A stretch of DNA of 64,000 nt from Thermotogota bacterium (lineage in GTDB: Bacteria; Thermotogota; Thermotogae; Thermotogales; Thermotogaceae): the NCBI GenBank assembly GCA_030550515.1, contig JAUQPE010000029.1, positions 211,749-275,748 on the forward strand, written 5' to 3'. Position numbers and translations under genes: made by a program. A model generated the notes under the pieces. The model saw only the letters and a list, made by a program, of their open reading frames with translations, did no database searches and had not been told where the DNA came from. Of the stretch, positions 38,271 to 51,063 are shown in pieces. Within the stretch, counting starts at the first letter, position 1. Every line of letters starts with the position of its first letter.

Positions 38271-38471
38271 TCATCTCAAGGGACGCACGTTCACTGCCTG
38301 GGGACCCTTACTGCCCTTCTGGATCTCGAACTCCACTCTCTCGTTCTCCTTCAGCGTTTTGAACCCTTCCGTCTGAATGGCCGACCAGTGCACGAACACG
38401 TCTTCTCCGTTCTCCGTGGTGATGAAACCGTAGCCTTTCTTTGGATCGAACCACTTCACAGTACCTTTCAT
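38271..38471 (-). CDS. csp: Cold-shock domain protein
   Basis: This 66-residue OB-fold protein binds single-stranded nucleic acid and melts RNA structure. RNP1 'KGYGFIT' and RNP2 'DVFVHWS' are intact. It is a single-gene unit with its own promoter (38520-38548) and terminator (38225-38251). The leader is about 40 bases, much shorter than the long thermosensing leaders of mesophilic cspA. Confidence 0.97.
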   Translation of the reverse strand: MKGTVKWFDPKKGYGFITTENGEDVFVHWSAIQTEGFKTLKENERVEFEIQKGSKGPQAVNVRPLR

Positions 38472-38519
38472 AAGAGAATCACTCCTTCCAAAAACTCCCG
38501 CTTCATGCGGTGCTCTTAC

Positions 38520-38548
38520 AGTGTACCCCTTTTCTCAGGAGAAGTCAA
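38520..38548 (-). promoter_or_regulatory. Promoter of csp
   Basis: On the minus strand -35 TTGACT (38548-38543) and -10 TACACT (38525-38520) are separated by 17 bases. Transcription would start near 38513, giving a 5' leader of about 40 bases with GAAGGAG before the ATG. Confidence 0.75.
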
Positions 38549-38705
38549 ATTCCTTCCTTCCCGTTGACTGATGCGCGGTGGCACCGCTTTGAAATCATCT
38601 ATTTTCATCCGATACACAACTTTTTAACCTTTTGTTGCTTTCAACAGGGCTTGTATCAAATTATTCTTAGTTATGCAATTAGGACAACGTGGTGGAGGTG
38701 GAGGA

Positions 38706-39878
38706 ATGGAATACTGGGTGAGAAAGGCTTTGGAAACGTACCCGACACCGTTTCTGCTGCTCGATCTCTCGAAAGTGGAGAAGAATTACCTTGCGTTGAA
38801 ATCTTCGCTGAAGAACGCGGAGATCTTCTACGCCGTGAAAGCGAATTCGCATCCTAAGATCATCGCTACGCTTGAGAGGCTCGGTTGCAATTTCGACGTT
38901 GCTTCAAAGGGTGAGATAGAAAAATTGTTGAGCCTTGGGGTGAAGGGCCATAGGATGAGTTTCGGGAACACGATCAAGAAAGAGGAAGACATCGCCTTCG
39001 CGTACAGAAATGGCGTGAGGCTTTTTGCCGTCGACAGCGAGATGGAAGTGGAAAAGGTGGCCGTCAACGCCCCTGGTAGCGCGGTGTTCGTGAGGATAGC
39101 CACAGACGGTGACGACGCCGACTGGCCTTTGACGAGGAAGTTTGGCACGGATCCAGAAGACGCACTCCGTCTCCTCCTTCTCGCTGCGAAGAAAAAACTG
39201 ATACCCGTCGGTTTGAGCTTTCACGTGGGTTCTCAGAACTTGAATCCAAAGAGTTGGCAAAGGGCGATAGAGAAGGCGGCGAAGGTGTTCAAGAAGGCCA
39301 TGCGTTACGGTTTGAACCTTTACCTTCTGAACGTCGGTGGAGGATTTCCCGTGAAACACAGAAAACCGATCCCAAGCCTTCAAGAGATAGCGGACGCGAT
39401 CTGGAAGGCCGTGGACGAAAACCTGTGGTTTGTTCACAGCCTCAAGTTGATCGCCGAGCCCGGTAGATACATGGTTGGAGACGCTGGATGGCTTGTGAGC
39501 AGGGTGATACTGAGGAGCGAACGCATGAATGAAAATTGGGTTTACATAGATGCCGGTGTGTTCCATGGGCTGGCCGAGACCATACAGAACTTCGAATACG
39601 AGATTTTAGTGTTGGGCAAAGAATGCGAAGAGAAAGAAACGTTCCATTTGGCGGGTCCGACGTGCGACAGCGTGGACGTGATCTATGACAAGGTCCGCCT
39701 TCCAAAGACGATCACCCTAAACGATGTGGTGTGTTTCGTCAACGCTGGCGCCTACACGGTGGAGTACAACACGCACTTCAACGGTATAGAGCCTCCGAAG
39801 ACCTTGTTCGTGGAAGACCTCGTGGGAGGAAAGGAAGAAACGATGTCTCTCGCAACCGTGGAAAGATCAACCCTCTAA
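38706..39878 (+). CDS. Type III PLP-dependent amino acid decarboxylase (ornithine/lysine type)
   Basis: This 390-residue alanine-racemase-fold decarboxylase has PLP Lys 45 in 'FYAVKANSHP', phosphate-site 'NVGGGFP', 'EPGRYMVG', and the active-site Cys in 'GPTCDSVD', which comes from the partner subunit in ornithine decarboxylases. It most likely makes putrescine or cadaverine for polyamines, important in hyperthermophiles. The absence of a DapDC-type specificity motif argues against diaminopimelate decarboxylase. ATG 38706 follows GGAGGTGGAGG. Its end overlaps convergent yjbQ by 12 bases. Confidence 0.85.
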   Translation: MEYWVRKALETYPTPFLLLDLSKVEKNYLALKSSLKNAEIFYAVKANSHPKIIATLERLGCNFDVASKGEIEKLLSLGVKGHRMSFGNTIKKEEDIAFAYRNGVRLFAVDSEMEVEKVAVNAPGSAVFVRIATDGDDADWPLTRKFGTDPEDALRLLLLAAKKKLIPVGLSFHVGSQNLNPKSWQRAIEKAAKVFKKAMRYGLNLYLLNVGGGFPVKHRKPIPSLQEIADAIWKAVDENLWFVHSLKLIAEPGRYMVGDAGWLVSRVILRSERMNENWVYIDAGVFHGLAETIQNFEYEILVLGKECEEKETFHLAGPTCDSVDVIYDKVRLPKTITLNDVVCFVNAGAYTVEYNTHFNGIEPPKTLFVEDLVGGKEETMSLATVERSTL

Positions 39879-40265
39879 TACCTTCACGTAGACGGTTCTT
39901 ACCCTCGGGCCGTCGAACTCGCAAAGGTATATCCCTTGCCAAGTGCCAAATACAGGATGCCCTTCCTCCACTATGAGTGTGACCGAGGAACCGACGAGAG
40001 AAGCCTTTATGTGCGCATCCGCGTTGCCTTCGAGGTGAGAATAACGACCGTTTTCCGGCACGATAACGGAAAGCGTATCCATGATGTCTCTTCTGACGGT
40101 TGGATCGGCGTTCTCGTTCAAGGTGACGCCAGCCGTCGTGTGGGGGACGAAGACAACACAAAGACCGTTCTTGACACCACTTTTCTCAATGACCTTGACC
40201 ACTTCAGAGGTTATGTCGACGAACTGAACCCTGCTCGTGGTTTTCACCCTTATCTTCTCAAACAT
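39867..40265 (-). CDS. yjbQ: YjbQ/UPF0047 family protein
   Basis: This 132-residue protein carries the family signature 'VPHTTAGVTLNENADPTVRRDI' in two parts and 'SSVTLIVEEGHPVFGTWQGI' with the C-terminal acidic patch. Members have been reported to show low thiamine-phosphate synthase activity, but the true role is uncertain. It follows minE on the same strand. ATG 40265 has GGGGGG seven bases upstream. Confidence 0.9.
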   Translation of the reverse strand: MFEKIRVKTTSRVQFVDITSEVVKVIEKSGVKNGLCVVFVPHTTAGVTLNENADPTVRRDIMDTLSVIVPENGRYSHLEGNADAHIKASLVGSSVTLIVEEGHPVFGTWQGIYLCEFDGPRVRTVYVKVLEG

Positions 40266-40284
40266 CGAACATCCCCCCACGGAC

Positions 40285-40560
40285 TCACTCGAAGAAGACG
40301 TTCGTTATTATCACCACATGCCCCTCCCTTTCCTCGAAGTCTACCTTTATCTTGTTCTTCTCCACGTTGAAGGTTTCCGAAAGCCAAGCTGTGATCCTTT
40401 CTTTTATCTTATCCGAGTTCTTTTCGATGAGTTCTCTTGGGATGATCTCTTCAACACCCACGTGTCTCCTCTTGGTTGATCCAACGATCTGCTCCAACCT
40501 CTTTTTCGCTGTCTCCCTACTCTTCTCCTTCTTTCCTATGTCCCAAAACAAAAATTTCAT
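40285..40560 (-). CDS. minE: Cell division topological specificity factor MinE
   Basis: This 91-residue protein begins with a hydrophobic, basic membrane-targeting segment (MKFLFWDIGKKEK) followed by the MinD-contact helix 'SRETAKKRLEQIV' and a C-terminal dimer domain. It stimulates MinD ATPase to restrict division to mid-cell. It lies four bases after minD on the same strand. minC is not in the window. Confidence 0.9.
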   Translation of the reverse strand: MKFLFWDIGKKEKSRETAKKRLEQIVGSTKRRHVGVEEIIPRELIEKNSDKIKERITAWLSETFNVEKNKIKVDFEEREGHVVIITNVFFE

Positions 40561-40564
40561 GCTC

Positions 40565-41380
40565 TCATCCCCTCTTGAGCTTCGAAAAGAAGTCTTTCAA
40601 CGTCGTGATGAAACCCTTCGAGAAGGTCTCAAAGTCGTTCTCCAAAGGCACGTTTTCTCCCCTGACCCTTCTCGCCAAATTTTCAAAGTTCTTGGCTATT
40701 TTTGACGAGCCGTTCAACGATACCGGCACGCCAGTGTTCGAAGCGACGATCACTTCCTCTGAGTCCGGAATCACAGCGATTATCTCCAGGGAGAGGGTGT
40801 GCCTTATGTCCTCTGCCGTCAGCATTTCTCCTTTCTTCACCATGTGGGGCTTGAACCTGTTTATGATGACCTTTATCCTTTCGTCGGAAAAGCCAAAATT
40901 CTCCAACAATCCCACCACTCTGTCCGCATCCGATATGGACGGGAGCTCGGGGGTGGTCACCACCAAGGCCTTGCTCGCCGGCGTCACCGCGTTTCGAAAG
41001 CCCCTCTCTATACCCGCTGGTGAGTCTATGATGATGTAATCGAAATTTGGGGAGAGTTCCTTCACGATCGCCTTCATGTCCTCAGGTGAGACCATCTCCT
41101 TCGTGGCTATCTGCGAGGCTGGCAGGAGGAACAAGTTCTTCATGATTTTGTGCCTCACCAGCGCCTCCTGCGGTGAAACCTTCCCGTTCACCACGTCGAT
41201 AAGCGTGTAAATTATTCGGTTTTCGAGCCCCAGGACTATATCCAGATTCTTGAGCCCTATGTCCGCGTCTATCAGACACACTTTTTCCCCGAGTTTTGCG
41301 AGGCAACAACCGAGGTTGGCTGTGATGGTGGTCTTGCCGACACCGCCCTTCCCAGAGGTGACAACTATGACTTCTCCCAT
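40565..41380 (-). CDS. minD: Septum site-determining ATPase MinD
   Basis: This 271-residue ATPase has deviant Walker A 'SGKGGVGKTT' (9-18), 'DADIGLKNLDIVLGLENR' (switch I) and 'IIDSPAGIERGF' (switch II). The C-terminal amphipathic membrane-targeting helix 'FFSKLKRG' is present. It recruits MinC and oscillates with MinE on the inner membrane. It is divergent from the Lon-like gene across a 94-base promoter region. Confidence 0.96.
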   Translation of the reverse strand: MGEVIVVTSGKGGVGKTTITANLGCCLAKLGEKVCLIDADIGLKNLDIVLGLENRIIYTLIDVVNGKVSPQEALVRHKIMKNLFLLPASQIATKEMVSPEDMKAIVKELSPNFDYIIIDSPAGIERGFRNAVTPASKALVVTTPELPSISDADRVVGLLENFGFSDERIKVIINRFKPHMVKKGEMLTAEDIRHTLSLEIIAVIPDSEEVIVASNTGVPVSLNGSSKIAKNFENLARRVRGENVPLENDFETFSKGFITTLKDFFSKLKRG

Positions 41381-41429
41381 CCTCTCACCCTTTCTCCTTT
41401 TTTCGAAAACAATTATAATACACGCATGC

Positions 41430-41435
41430 TATAAT
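41430..41435 (+). promoter_or_regulatory. Extended -10 promoter of lonB-ecfT
   Basis: TATAAT at 41430-41435 is preceded by TG one base upstream (TGCTATAAT), an extended -10 that can work without a good -35, and none is visible. A second TATAAT on the minus strand (41417-41412) points towards minD, making this a compact divergent promoter. Confidence 0.65.
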
Positions 41436-41474
41436 CTCTATCAGAATTTTGATTTGGAGGAAGGGAGGAACGAC

Positions 41475-43864
41475 ATGATAAAGAAAGTGAAACCGGAAGA
41501 AATAGCGTCGAACCTAGACGTAGATCTCTTAGATTTCGAAACCACCGAGGAAGTGCCGGTACTCGATGATTTCATTGGTCAAAAACGTGCAAAAGAAGCT
41601 ATAGAGACGAGCATAACGATCAAAGACAAGGGTTACAACGTCTTCGTCACGGGTCTTCCCGGAACGGGTAGGAGAACCTTTGTCCAGATGATCTTGAAGA
41701 ACATCGCCAAGAACCTCCCGACTCCTAAAGATTGGGGATACGTTTACAACTTCGAAAACCCAGCTGAACCGCGGGTGATTTCCTTTCCAACTGGGCAGGG
41801 AAAGGTCTTCAAGAAACAGCTGGAAGACCTCGTGCAGGAAACCGTAGAGGTGCTGAACAAGGTGTTCGAAAGCGAGGAATTTGCCACCAGGATATCGGAG
41901 ATGGAAGAGAAGTACTCCGCGTTGAAGAGGAGACTTTGGGAAGACTTGGAGAAGAAGGCAAGGGAGATGGGGTTTTCTGTTCAACTTACCCCAGCCGGCG
42001 TGCTCGCTTTCCCCGTGCTGAACGGGAATCCTATCACTCCAGAGATGTTGGAGTCTCTGGATGAAGAGACAAGGAAGGAAATAGAAGAGAGGAACGTGAA
42101 GTTGAAGCATTTGATCGACGGGACGCTCTACAGGACCAGGAAACTTGACCTTGAGTTCAGAAGATCGATCGAGGAATTTCAAAGGAGATCCGCCTTGTTC
42201 GCCATAGAGCCCCTCTTTTTGGAAGTGAAGAACAGTTACGAGGATGAGAACATCCGAAAGTTTTTGGACGAGGTGAAGATGGACCTGATAGAAAACTTGG
42301 CGGATTTTCTGAGGATGGACACCAAGGAGAGGAGAGAGACTTTCCTGAAGAAGTACTCCCTCAACCTCATCGTGGACAATTCGAACCTCTCCGGAGCGCC
42401 GGTCGTGTACGAGATGAACCCCACCTATTCGAACCTCTTCGGAAGAATAGAGTACTACGTCAGAAACGGGTTCCTTCAGACTGATTTCACGATGATCAGG
42501 GCGGGCAGCATGCACAAAGCCAACGGGGGATTCTTGATACTGGACGCGGAGAGCCTGCTGTCTTACCCGTACGTTTGGAACAACCTCAAGAGGGTTCTTC
42601 TCGAAGGACAGATATCCGTCGAGAACATGGAGAGCGTGCTGGGACTGAGTAACACGGTTGTTCTCAGGCCAGAAAAGATCCCACTCGATATCAAAGTGTT
42701 CGTGATAGGAACCCCTGAGTTGTACGAACTTCTCTACGAGCTTGATCCAGATTTCAAAAAATTGTTCAAGATAAAAGCAGATTTCGATTGGGAGATACCG
42801 AAGAACGAAGTTAACGTCAGAAACTACGTTTCTTTCATTTCATCGGTGTGCAAGGAACGGAACCTCCCCCACTTCGACAGGGAGGGTGTGAAGAAAATCC
42901 TTTGGTATTCCATGCGGCAAACTGGTGATAGTACGAAACTCTCGGCTGTCTTCGGAGACGTGGTGAACTTGATCGTTGAATCTGGGGTCGTGGCGAAACA
43001 GGAGGGTTCCCCCCTCGTGACGTCTTCGCACGTGCTGAAGGCGTTCCAACTCATGGAAAACAGAAAGAACCTCCTCCAGGAGAAGTACGACGAGATGATA
43101 AGGAAGTACGACCTGATGGTCGAGGTGACGGGGAAGAAAGTGGGTCAGGTGAACGGATTGACGGTTTTGGAACTTGGAGATTATTCCTTCGGAATCCCCG
43201 TCAAGATCACCGCCAAGGCTTACCTCGGAAAACCTGGGGTAATCGATATACAACGCGAAGCCGATCTCAGCGGAAAGATCCACAGCAAGGCAGTCCTCAT
43301 ACTGGAAGGTTTCATAGGGAGCCGGTACGCCCAGGAGTTCCCCATATCCGTAAGCGCTTCCATCAGTTTCGAGCAGGTGTACAGCGTCCTGGAAGGTGAC
43401 AGCGCATCCCTCGCCGAGGCGCTCGCTCTGATATCCGCGATCTCGAAGGTTCCCATCAAACAGGGTGTGGCCGTCACCGGTTCCATAAACCAGCACGGAG
43501 AGGTCCAACCGGTTGGGGGTATCGTGGAGAAGGTGGAGGGCTTTTTCAGAACGTGCAAGGCGAGGGGGCTAACCGGCGAACAAGGCGTCATAATACCGAA
43601 GGCCAACTTGAAGAACCTGATCCTGAGGGACGAAGTGTTGAGCGCTATGAAGAAAGGTTTGTTCCACATATGGGCGGTGGAGACAGTCGACGATGCGATA
43701 GAGATAGCGACAGGTGTGAAGGCTGGAAAACTCACCAAGACTGGGAAGTACGAGAGGGACAGCGTCAACTATCTGGTCTACAAAGAACTGAAGAAGATGA
43801 AGAAGTTGCTCGATTCCGTCCACGAAGAACCTGTTCCAAAACGTAAGGGTAGGAGAAAAAAGAG

Positions 43865-43868
<4 letters not shown>
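41475..43868 (+). CDS. Lon-like ATP-dependent protease (LonB/AAA_32 type)
   Basis: This 797-residue protease joins an AAA module to a C-terminal Lon proteolytic domain. The P-loop reads GLPGTGRRT (60-68) with Arg where Lys is canonical, as in the AAA_32/LonH-type relatives. A long helical insert (about 110-290) separates the ATPase halves. The catalytic dyad is Ser 643 in 'EGDSASLAEA' and Lys 686 in 'GGIVEKVEGF', spaced 43 residues as in Lon. It ends with a very basic tail. ATG 41475 has GGGAGG upstream, and it overlaps ecfT by four bases. Confidence 0.92.
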
Positions 43869-46802
<2,934 letters not shown>

Positions 46803-46811
46803 GGTGAGAGG

Positions 46812-47492
46812 GTGGATTACAAACCGATACACGGTTGGGATGTATCACCCGAGGAGGCAATAGAACTTCAGAAAAAATTGAGAGATCTTGTGGTTCTGAA
46901 GCCGTTTCCGGGATATCCAAGGAGCGTGGCCGGTGTGGACCTTTCCTTTCCAAAACCAGACGAAGGACTCGCAGTGATCGTGGTTCTCGAATTTCCGAGT
47001 TTTAGGATCGCGGAAGTGGTACACGAGAGGGGAAAAGTCTCCTTTCCGTACATCCCGGGTCTTTTGGCTTTCAGGGAGGGACCTCTGTTTTTGCTGGCGT
47101 GGAAAAAGCTCAGAATGAAGCCGGATCTGGTAATCTTCGACGGTCAGGGACTGGCTCATCCAAGAAAGTTAGGCATAGCCTCTCACATGGGGCTTTTCAT
47201 AGAACTTCCAACCATCGGCGTGGCGAAATCCAAGCTTTTCGGCAGCTGTGTGGAACCAGAGGATGTACCAAACACCGTCACCCACGTCCATGACGAAGCT
47301 GGAAAGACCATCGGTTTTGCCCTCAGGACGAAAAAGGGAGCCCCACCCATCTTCGTATCCCCAGGGCACCTCATCAACCTGGAAGATTCGTTGAGGCTCG
47401 TGAGAGAGATGACACTCCCCGGTCAGAGACTGCCAGAGCCCACGAGGCTTGCCCACATTTACACCCAACGCCTTAAGTCTTCCCTTTTTTGA
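46812..47492 (+). CDS. nfi: Endonuclease V
   Basis: This 226-residue nuclease cuts one base 3' of deoxyinosine, repairing deaminated adenine, a frequent lesion at high temperature. Catalytic acids are in 'VAGVDLSFP' and 'VIFDGQGLAHPR'. The strand-separating wedge 'YIPGLLAFRE' is intact, and 'GVAKSKLFG' follows. It closely resembles the T. maritima protein used in structural work. GTG start with GAGGTGAGAGG, ten bases after the LCP stop. Confidence 0.96.
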   Translation: MDYKPIHGWDVSPEEAIELQKKLRDLVVLKPFPGYPRSVAGVDLSFPKPDEGLAVIVVLEFPSFRIAEVVHERGKVSFPYIPGLLAFREGPLFLLAWKKLRMKPDLVIFDGQGLAHPRKLGIASHMGLFIELPTIGVAKSKLFGSCVEPEDVPNTVTHVHDEAGKTIGFALRTKKGAPPIFVSPGHLINLEDSLRLVREMTLPGQRLPEPTRLAHIYTQRLKSSLF

Positions 47493-47586
47493 GAGCTTCC
47501 CCTTTTCGATCCTGCCGTAAAAAGCGTTTCCGAACACCCTGTGATATACTAGACTTTGAAGAATTCTGCGATTTGGAGGAGTGATC

Positions 47587-48156
47587 TTGCCGGAAGAGTG
47601 GAAAGTTTTGGCCGATAAATTGCGTTTGAGGAGAGAAGAAAAAGGTTTGTCCGTGCTTCAGGTTTCCCTCTTGACCAACGTGAGCCCTTCGAAGCTTAGG
47701 AAGATGGAAGAGGGAAATTTTGCTGGTGTGGACGCAGACGTTTACGTAAGAAACTATTTGAGAAGGCTCTCCGGAGTGCTCGAACTACCTTACGAAGAAC
47801 TTTTGTCCTTGTACGAAGAAGGAAAGAAAAAGTGTATGCCTCAGAGCAAGATGTGCGAGGAGAGGGTGAACAAAAAAGCGCGGAGAGAAATCGTGATGGT
47901 TGTCCTTTTGGGTATCGTGTTTTTTCTTGCCGTCTTCTTGGCTTTCGAATGCGTAAGGTTGAGAGAATCTTTTCCAGCAGTTCTCGTGACGGAAGAGCCC
48001 GTGCTTCTCAACGGAAAGGAAGTTGTTGGAACGGTGGGACTGAAGCAGGGAAAGTACATCGTCGAAGGTGGTGGGAACGTTATAATAAAGACCCTCTCGG
48101 AAGAATGGCACGTGAACTTGTCACGTTTCGAGGTGACGGTCACATGGGAGAAGTGA
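47587..48156 (+). CDS. RodZ-like HTH membrane protein
   Basis: This 189-residue protein has an N-terminal cro/XRE helix-turn-helix (about 5-70, 'LRREEKGLSVLQVSLLTNVS'), a basic linker, one membrane helix (about 100-122) and a short outer domain of 65 residues. This is the topology of RodZ, which links MreB to cell-wall synthesis, though the outer part is smaller. TTG 47587 has GGAGG seven bases upstream, whereas a GTG at 47581 is one base away. It heads the run to recA. Confidence 0.75.
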   Translation: MPEEWKVLADKLRLRREEKGLSVLQVSLLTNVSPSKLRKMEEGNFAGVDADVYVRNYLRRLSGVLELPYEELLSLYEEGKKKCMPQSKMCEERVNKKARREIVMVVLLGIVFFLAVFLAFECVRLRESFPAVLVTEEPVLLNGKEVVGTVGLKQGKYIVEGGGNVIIKTLSEEWHVNLSRFEVTVTWEK

Positions 48157-48683
48157 AGGCACCAGACTTGGTGAACTTGGTGATGTTCGTGTTCTCCGCA
48201 CACATAGACTATTGGTTCGGCGAGATAAGACCGGTCCTGGAGGAAAGGTTTGGACCGATGGATTACGTCTCGGAAAATCTGGAATTTGAGCGTTACACGC
48301 TCTACTATTCCGACGAAATGGGACACGGTCTCCAGGGAAAGCTCGTCAGCTTCGAAAGGCTCATACACCCCCACCAACTAGCTGACGTAAAGTTGGAGAC
48401 GAACGAGATAGAGAAGATGTTCTCGGTCGAGGGAAAGAGGAGGGTGAACATCGATCCTGGTTACGTTCACCACACGCAGTTCGTCCTCGCCTCGACGAAA
48501 CACTGGGGCAACCGCGTTTACCTTGGGAAGGGCATCTACGCAGAAGTCACTCTCATCTACGTGAAAGGTGAGTTCCGACACTTGGAGTACACCTATCCTA
48601 ACTACAGGGAGGAAGTCTACAAAAGGCACCTTGAGAAAATCAGAGAGCTTTACTTAGCCAAAAGGAGGAAGTTTTTGAAATGA
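48144..48683 (+). CDS. DUF4416 family protein
   Basis: This 179-residue cytoplasmic protein is of DUF4416, recognised by 'MGEVKAPDLVNLVMFVFSAH', 'LVSFERLIHPHQLADVKLET' and 'RRVNIDPGYVHHTQFVLAS'. Function unknown. It overlaps the RodZ-like gene by 13 bases and rimO by four, so translation is coupled. The ATG has GAGGTGAC upstream. Confidence 0.83.
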   Translation: MGEVKAPDLVNLVMFVFSAHIDYWFGEIRPVLEERFGPMDYVSENLEFERYTLYYSDEMGHGLQGKLVSFERLIHPHQLADVKLETNEIEKMFSVEGKRRVNIDPGYVHHTQFVLASTKHWGNRVYLGKGIYAEVTLIYVKGEFRHLEYTYPNYREEVYKRHLEKIRELYLAKRRKFLK

Positions 48684-49978
48684 ACGTCGGAATAAAAGTC
48701 CTCGGTTGTCCAAAGAACGAAGCCGATTGTGAAGTGTTGGCAGGTTTACTCGAGCTGAAGGGCCACAGGGTAGTGAGCAGAGTCGAAGACGCCGATATCG
48801 TCCTGATCGACACGTGTGCTTTCATAGAGGACGCAAAGAAAGAATCAATAGACGAGATCATGGACTTTGTTGAATACAGGGAAAGATCCGGTGCGCGTTA
48901 CAAGATCGTTGTGAAAGGTTGTTTGGTTCAAAGGTACTACGAAGAACTGAAGAAAGGGTTTCCCGAAGTGGACCAATGGATCGGCGTGACGGACCCAGAA
49001 AAGATCGTAGAAGCCTTGGAAACGGGACGAGATCTCGTTCCGAAAAAACCGGAAACGGCTTACACGTTCAAGAACAGGAAGATTCTGGAAAAGAAACCGT
49101 ACGCGTTCGTGAAGATAGCCGATGGTTGCGAAAGGGGCTGTGCGTTTTGTGCCATCCCTCTGTTCAAGGGGAGGTTGAAGAGTAGGAGTTTGGAGGACAT
49201 AGAGAGAGAAGTGAAAAGTTTGTTAGAAAACGGGATTAAAGAGATAATACTCGTGGCTCAAGATACCACCTCCTACGGTCTGGATCTCTACGGCGAGCAA
49301 GCTCTTCCAAAGCTCCTGAAAATCCTGGACAGGTTGGAGGGGGATTTCTGGATAAGGGTGATGTACCTCCATCCGGATTTTTTGAACGAAGAAATCGTCC
49401 AGGCGATCTTGAAACTGGAGAAAGTCGTGAAGTACTTCGACGTTCCCGTACAGCACGGAAGTGACCGCATCTTGAGATTGATGGGAAGGATCAGGACATC
49501 TCAAGAATTGTCGAGGATGTTCAACCACATAAGGCAGCTCGAGCCCGATGCGGTTTTTCGAACCAGTGTGATCGTGGGTTTCCCCACGGAAACTGATGAA
49601 GACTTCGAAAAGCTCGTGGAGTTCGTGGAAAAAGTGCGTTTCGACAAGCTGGGTGCCTTCCTCTACTCGGATGAAGAAGGTACGCCCTCTCACAACATGG
49701 GAGGGAAGGTGGATCCCGAGGTGGCGAAGTTGCGCCAGGAGAAGTTGTTGATGGTGCAAGCAGAGATATCTCATCGACAGTTGGAAAGGTTCGTTGGGAG
49801 GAAGATACGCGTTCTGGTAGAAGACAGAGAGGGTGACCTTCTCATCGGGAGGGGCTGGATGGACGCACCGGAGGTGGACGGTGTCTGTAACATTGAAGGG
49901 AAAGGGAAGATAGGGGATTTCGTGGAGGTCGTCGTTTGTGGACACGACGATTACGATCTGTGGGGGAGGATAGCATGA
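48680..49978 (+). CDS. rimO: Ribosomal protein S12 methylthiotransferase RimO
   Basis: This 432-residue radical SAM enzyme methylthiolates an aspartate of S12. An N-terminal auxiliary cluster is held by C10 ('LGCPKNEADCE'), 'DTCAF' and 'KGCLVQ'. The radical SAM motif is 'CERGCAFC', and a TRAM domain closes the protein. The 'LGCPKN' start separates RimO from MiaB. Its substrate S12 is encoded elsewhere. ATGA overlaps link it to pgsA. Confidence 0.96.
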   Translation: MNVGIKVLGCPKNEADCEVLAGLLELKGHRVVSRVEDADIVLIDTCAFIEDAKKESIDEIMDFVEYRERSGARYKIVVKGCLVQRYYEELKKGFPEVDQWIGVTDPEKIVEALETGRDLVPKKPETAYTFKNRKILEKKPYAFVKIADGCERGCAFCAIPLFKGRLKSRSLEDIEREVKSLLENGIKEIILVAQDTTSYGLDLYGEQALPKLLKILDRLEGDFWIRVMYLHPDFLNEEIVQAILKLEKVVKYFDVPVQHGSDRILRLMGRIRTSQELSRMFNHIRQLEPDAVFRTSVIVGFPTETDEDFEKLVEFVEKVRFDKLGAFLYSDEEGTPSHNMGGKVDPEVAKLRQEKLLMVQAEISHRQLERFVGRKIRVLVEDREGDLLIGRGWMDAPEVDGVCNIEGKGKIGDFVEVVVCGHDDYDLWGRIA

Positions 49979-50496
49979 ACACTGCGAATTTTTTCACCGT
50001 TCTCAGGATGTTACTGACGGTTCCGATAGTGATATCTCTCGGGTTGGGTCTCCATACGGTCTCATTCGCTCTGTTCGTGTTTGCTATTTTTACCGACTAT
50101 CTCGACGGTTTCTTCGCAAGAAGATACAACCAAGTCACGGATTTTGGGAAGGTCTTCGATCAAGTGGCGGACAAGATCCTCATCACTTCTATCGCCATCA
50201 CGATGCTCGGAACGATTCCCCTCTGGTACGTGCTCGTGGTGTTCATCCGAGACAGCGTCGTGAACGGTTTCAGAATACTCGTCGCAAGTAGAGGAGTTGT
50301 TGTGCCAGCGAAATTTTCTGGTAAACTTAAGACAGTCTCGCAGATGCTCGTGATCGTCTCCGCATATCTTTCAGAACTTTCGATCCTGGATTCTTTAGTG
50401 GTGGTAGTGCTTGTAGTTTTATCCGCAATCGTGACAGTTCTCTCTGGCGTGATTTACACTTACCAATTTGCAAAAAGTGTCCGAGCGGAGGGATGA
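49975..50496 (+). CDS. pgsA: CDP-diacylglycerol-glycerol-3-phosphate 3-phosphatidyltransferase
   Basis: This 173-residue inner-membrane enzyme makes phosphatidylglycerol phosphate. The CDP-alcohol motif D-x2-DG-x2-AR-x8-G-x3-D-x3-D is fully present from 'DYLDGFFARR' to 'VFDQVAD'. Four or five further helices follow. It starts within the rimO stop and is three bases from thpR, in the conserved rimO-pgsA-thpR-recA order. Confidence 0.93.
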   Translation: MNTANFFTVLRMLLTVPIVISLGLGLHTVSFALFVFAIFTDYLDGFFARRYNQVTDFGKVFDQVADKILITSIAITMLGTIPLWYVLVVFIRDSVVNGFRILVASRGVVVPAKFSGKLKTVSQMLVIVSAYLSELSILDSLVVVVLVVLSAIVTVLSGVIYTYQFAKSVRAEG

Positions 50497-50499
50497 GGG

Positions 50500-51063
50500 A
50501 TGCGGACCTTCATAGCGCTCGAAGTAAACGACGAGGTCAAGAGGTGCGCGAGTGAGATCATTGAAAAACTCATGAGGAGGGGTTTTAGAGCCAATTGGGT
50601 GTCCCCAGAGAACATGCATCTGACGCTCTTTTTTCTGGGAGAAGTCAGAAGGGAAAAGGTCGACGAGATAGCTGAGCACCTCTGTAGGAGAGTGAGGGGG
50701 TTCCCCTCTTTTTCCTTCACGGTGGAAGGATTCGGTTACTTCAAGAAGGGAGGAGCGCCGAGGGTTTTTTGGTTGGGTGTCGAGGCCACCAGTCCCCTCT
50801 TGAGGTTGTACGAAGAGCTTCGAAACGAACTCTCGCACCACGGTTTCTCCTTCGAGGAGAAGTTCGTCCCCCACATCACGATCGGTAGGGTAAAATACTA
50901 CCCAGAGAAGTGGGAAAAGTTGGTCGAAGACCTAACGTTCCCCTCCACAGAAGTAGCCGTCGATAGTTTCAAGATTTTTTCATCCACACTCACACCTGAA
51001 GGCCCCATTTACAAAGCCGTTTACGAGTGTCAGTTTGAAGGAGGATTGATCAGAAATGAGTGA
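50500..51063 (+). CDS. thpR: RNA 2',3'-cyclic phosphodiesterase (LigT/ThpR)
   Basis: This 187-residue 2H phosphoesterase has both catalytic tetrads, 'HLTLFF' and 'HITIGR'. It opens 2',3'-cyclic phosphates of RNA. The ATG follows GGAGGGATGAGG, and the 3' end overlaps recA by eight bases. Confidence 0.92.
   Translation: MRTFIALEVNDEVKRCASEIIEKLMRRGFRANWVSPENMHLTLFFLGEVRREKVDEIAEHLCRRVRGFPSFSFTVEGFGYFKKGGAPRVFWLGVEATSPLLRLYEELRNELSHHGFSFEEKFVPHITIGRVKYYPEKWEKLVEDLTFPSTEVAVDSFKIFSSTLTPEGPIYKAVYECQFEGGLIRNE

Noticed and set aside
43470..43500. Ser in 'TGSINQ' as the Lon catalytic residue
   Set aside because: Alignment of the Lon domain puts the nucleophile at Ser643 in 'EGDSAS', exactly 43 residues before Lys686 as in Lon.
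48144..48683. A longer upstream start for the DUF4416 gene at 47832
   Set aside because: It would lie within the RodZ-like coding sequence in another frame and lacks similarity; ATG 48144 has a GAGGTGAC site and matches the family start.
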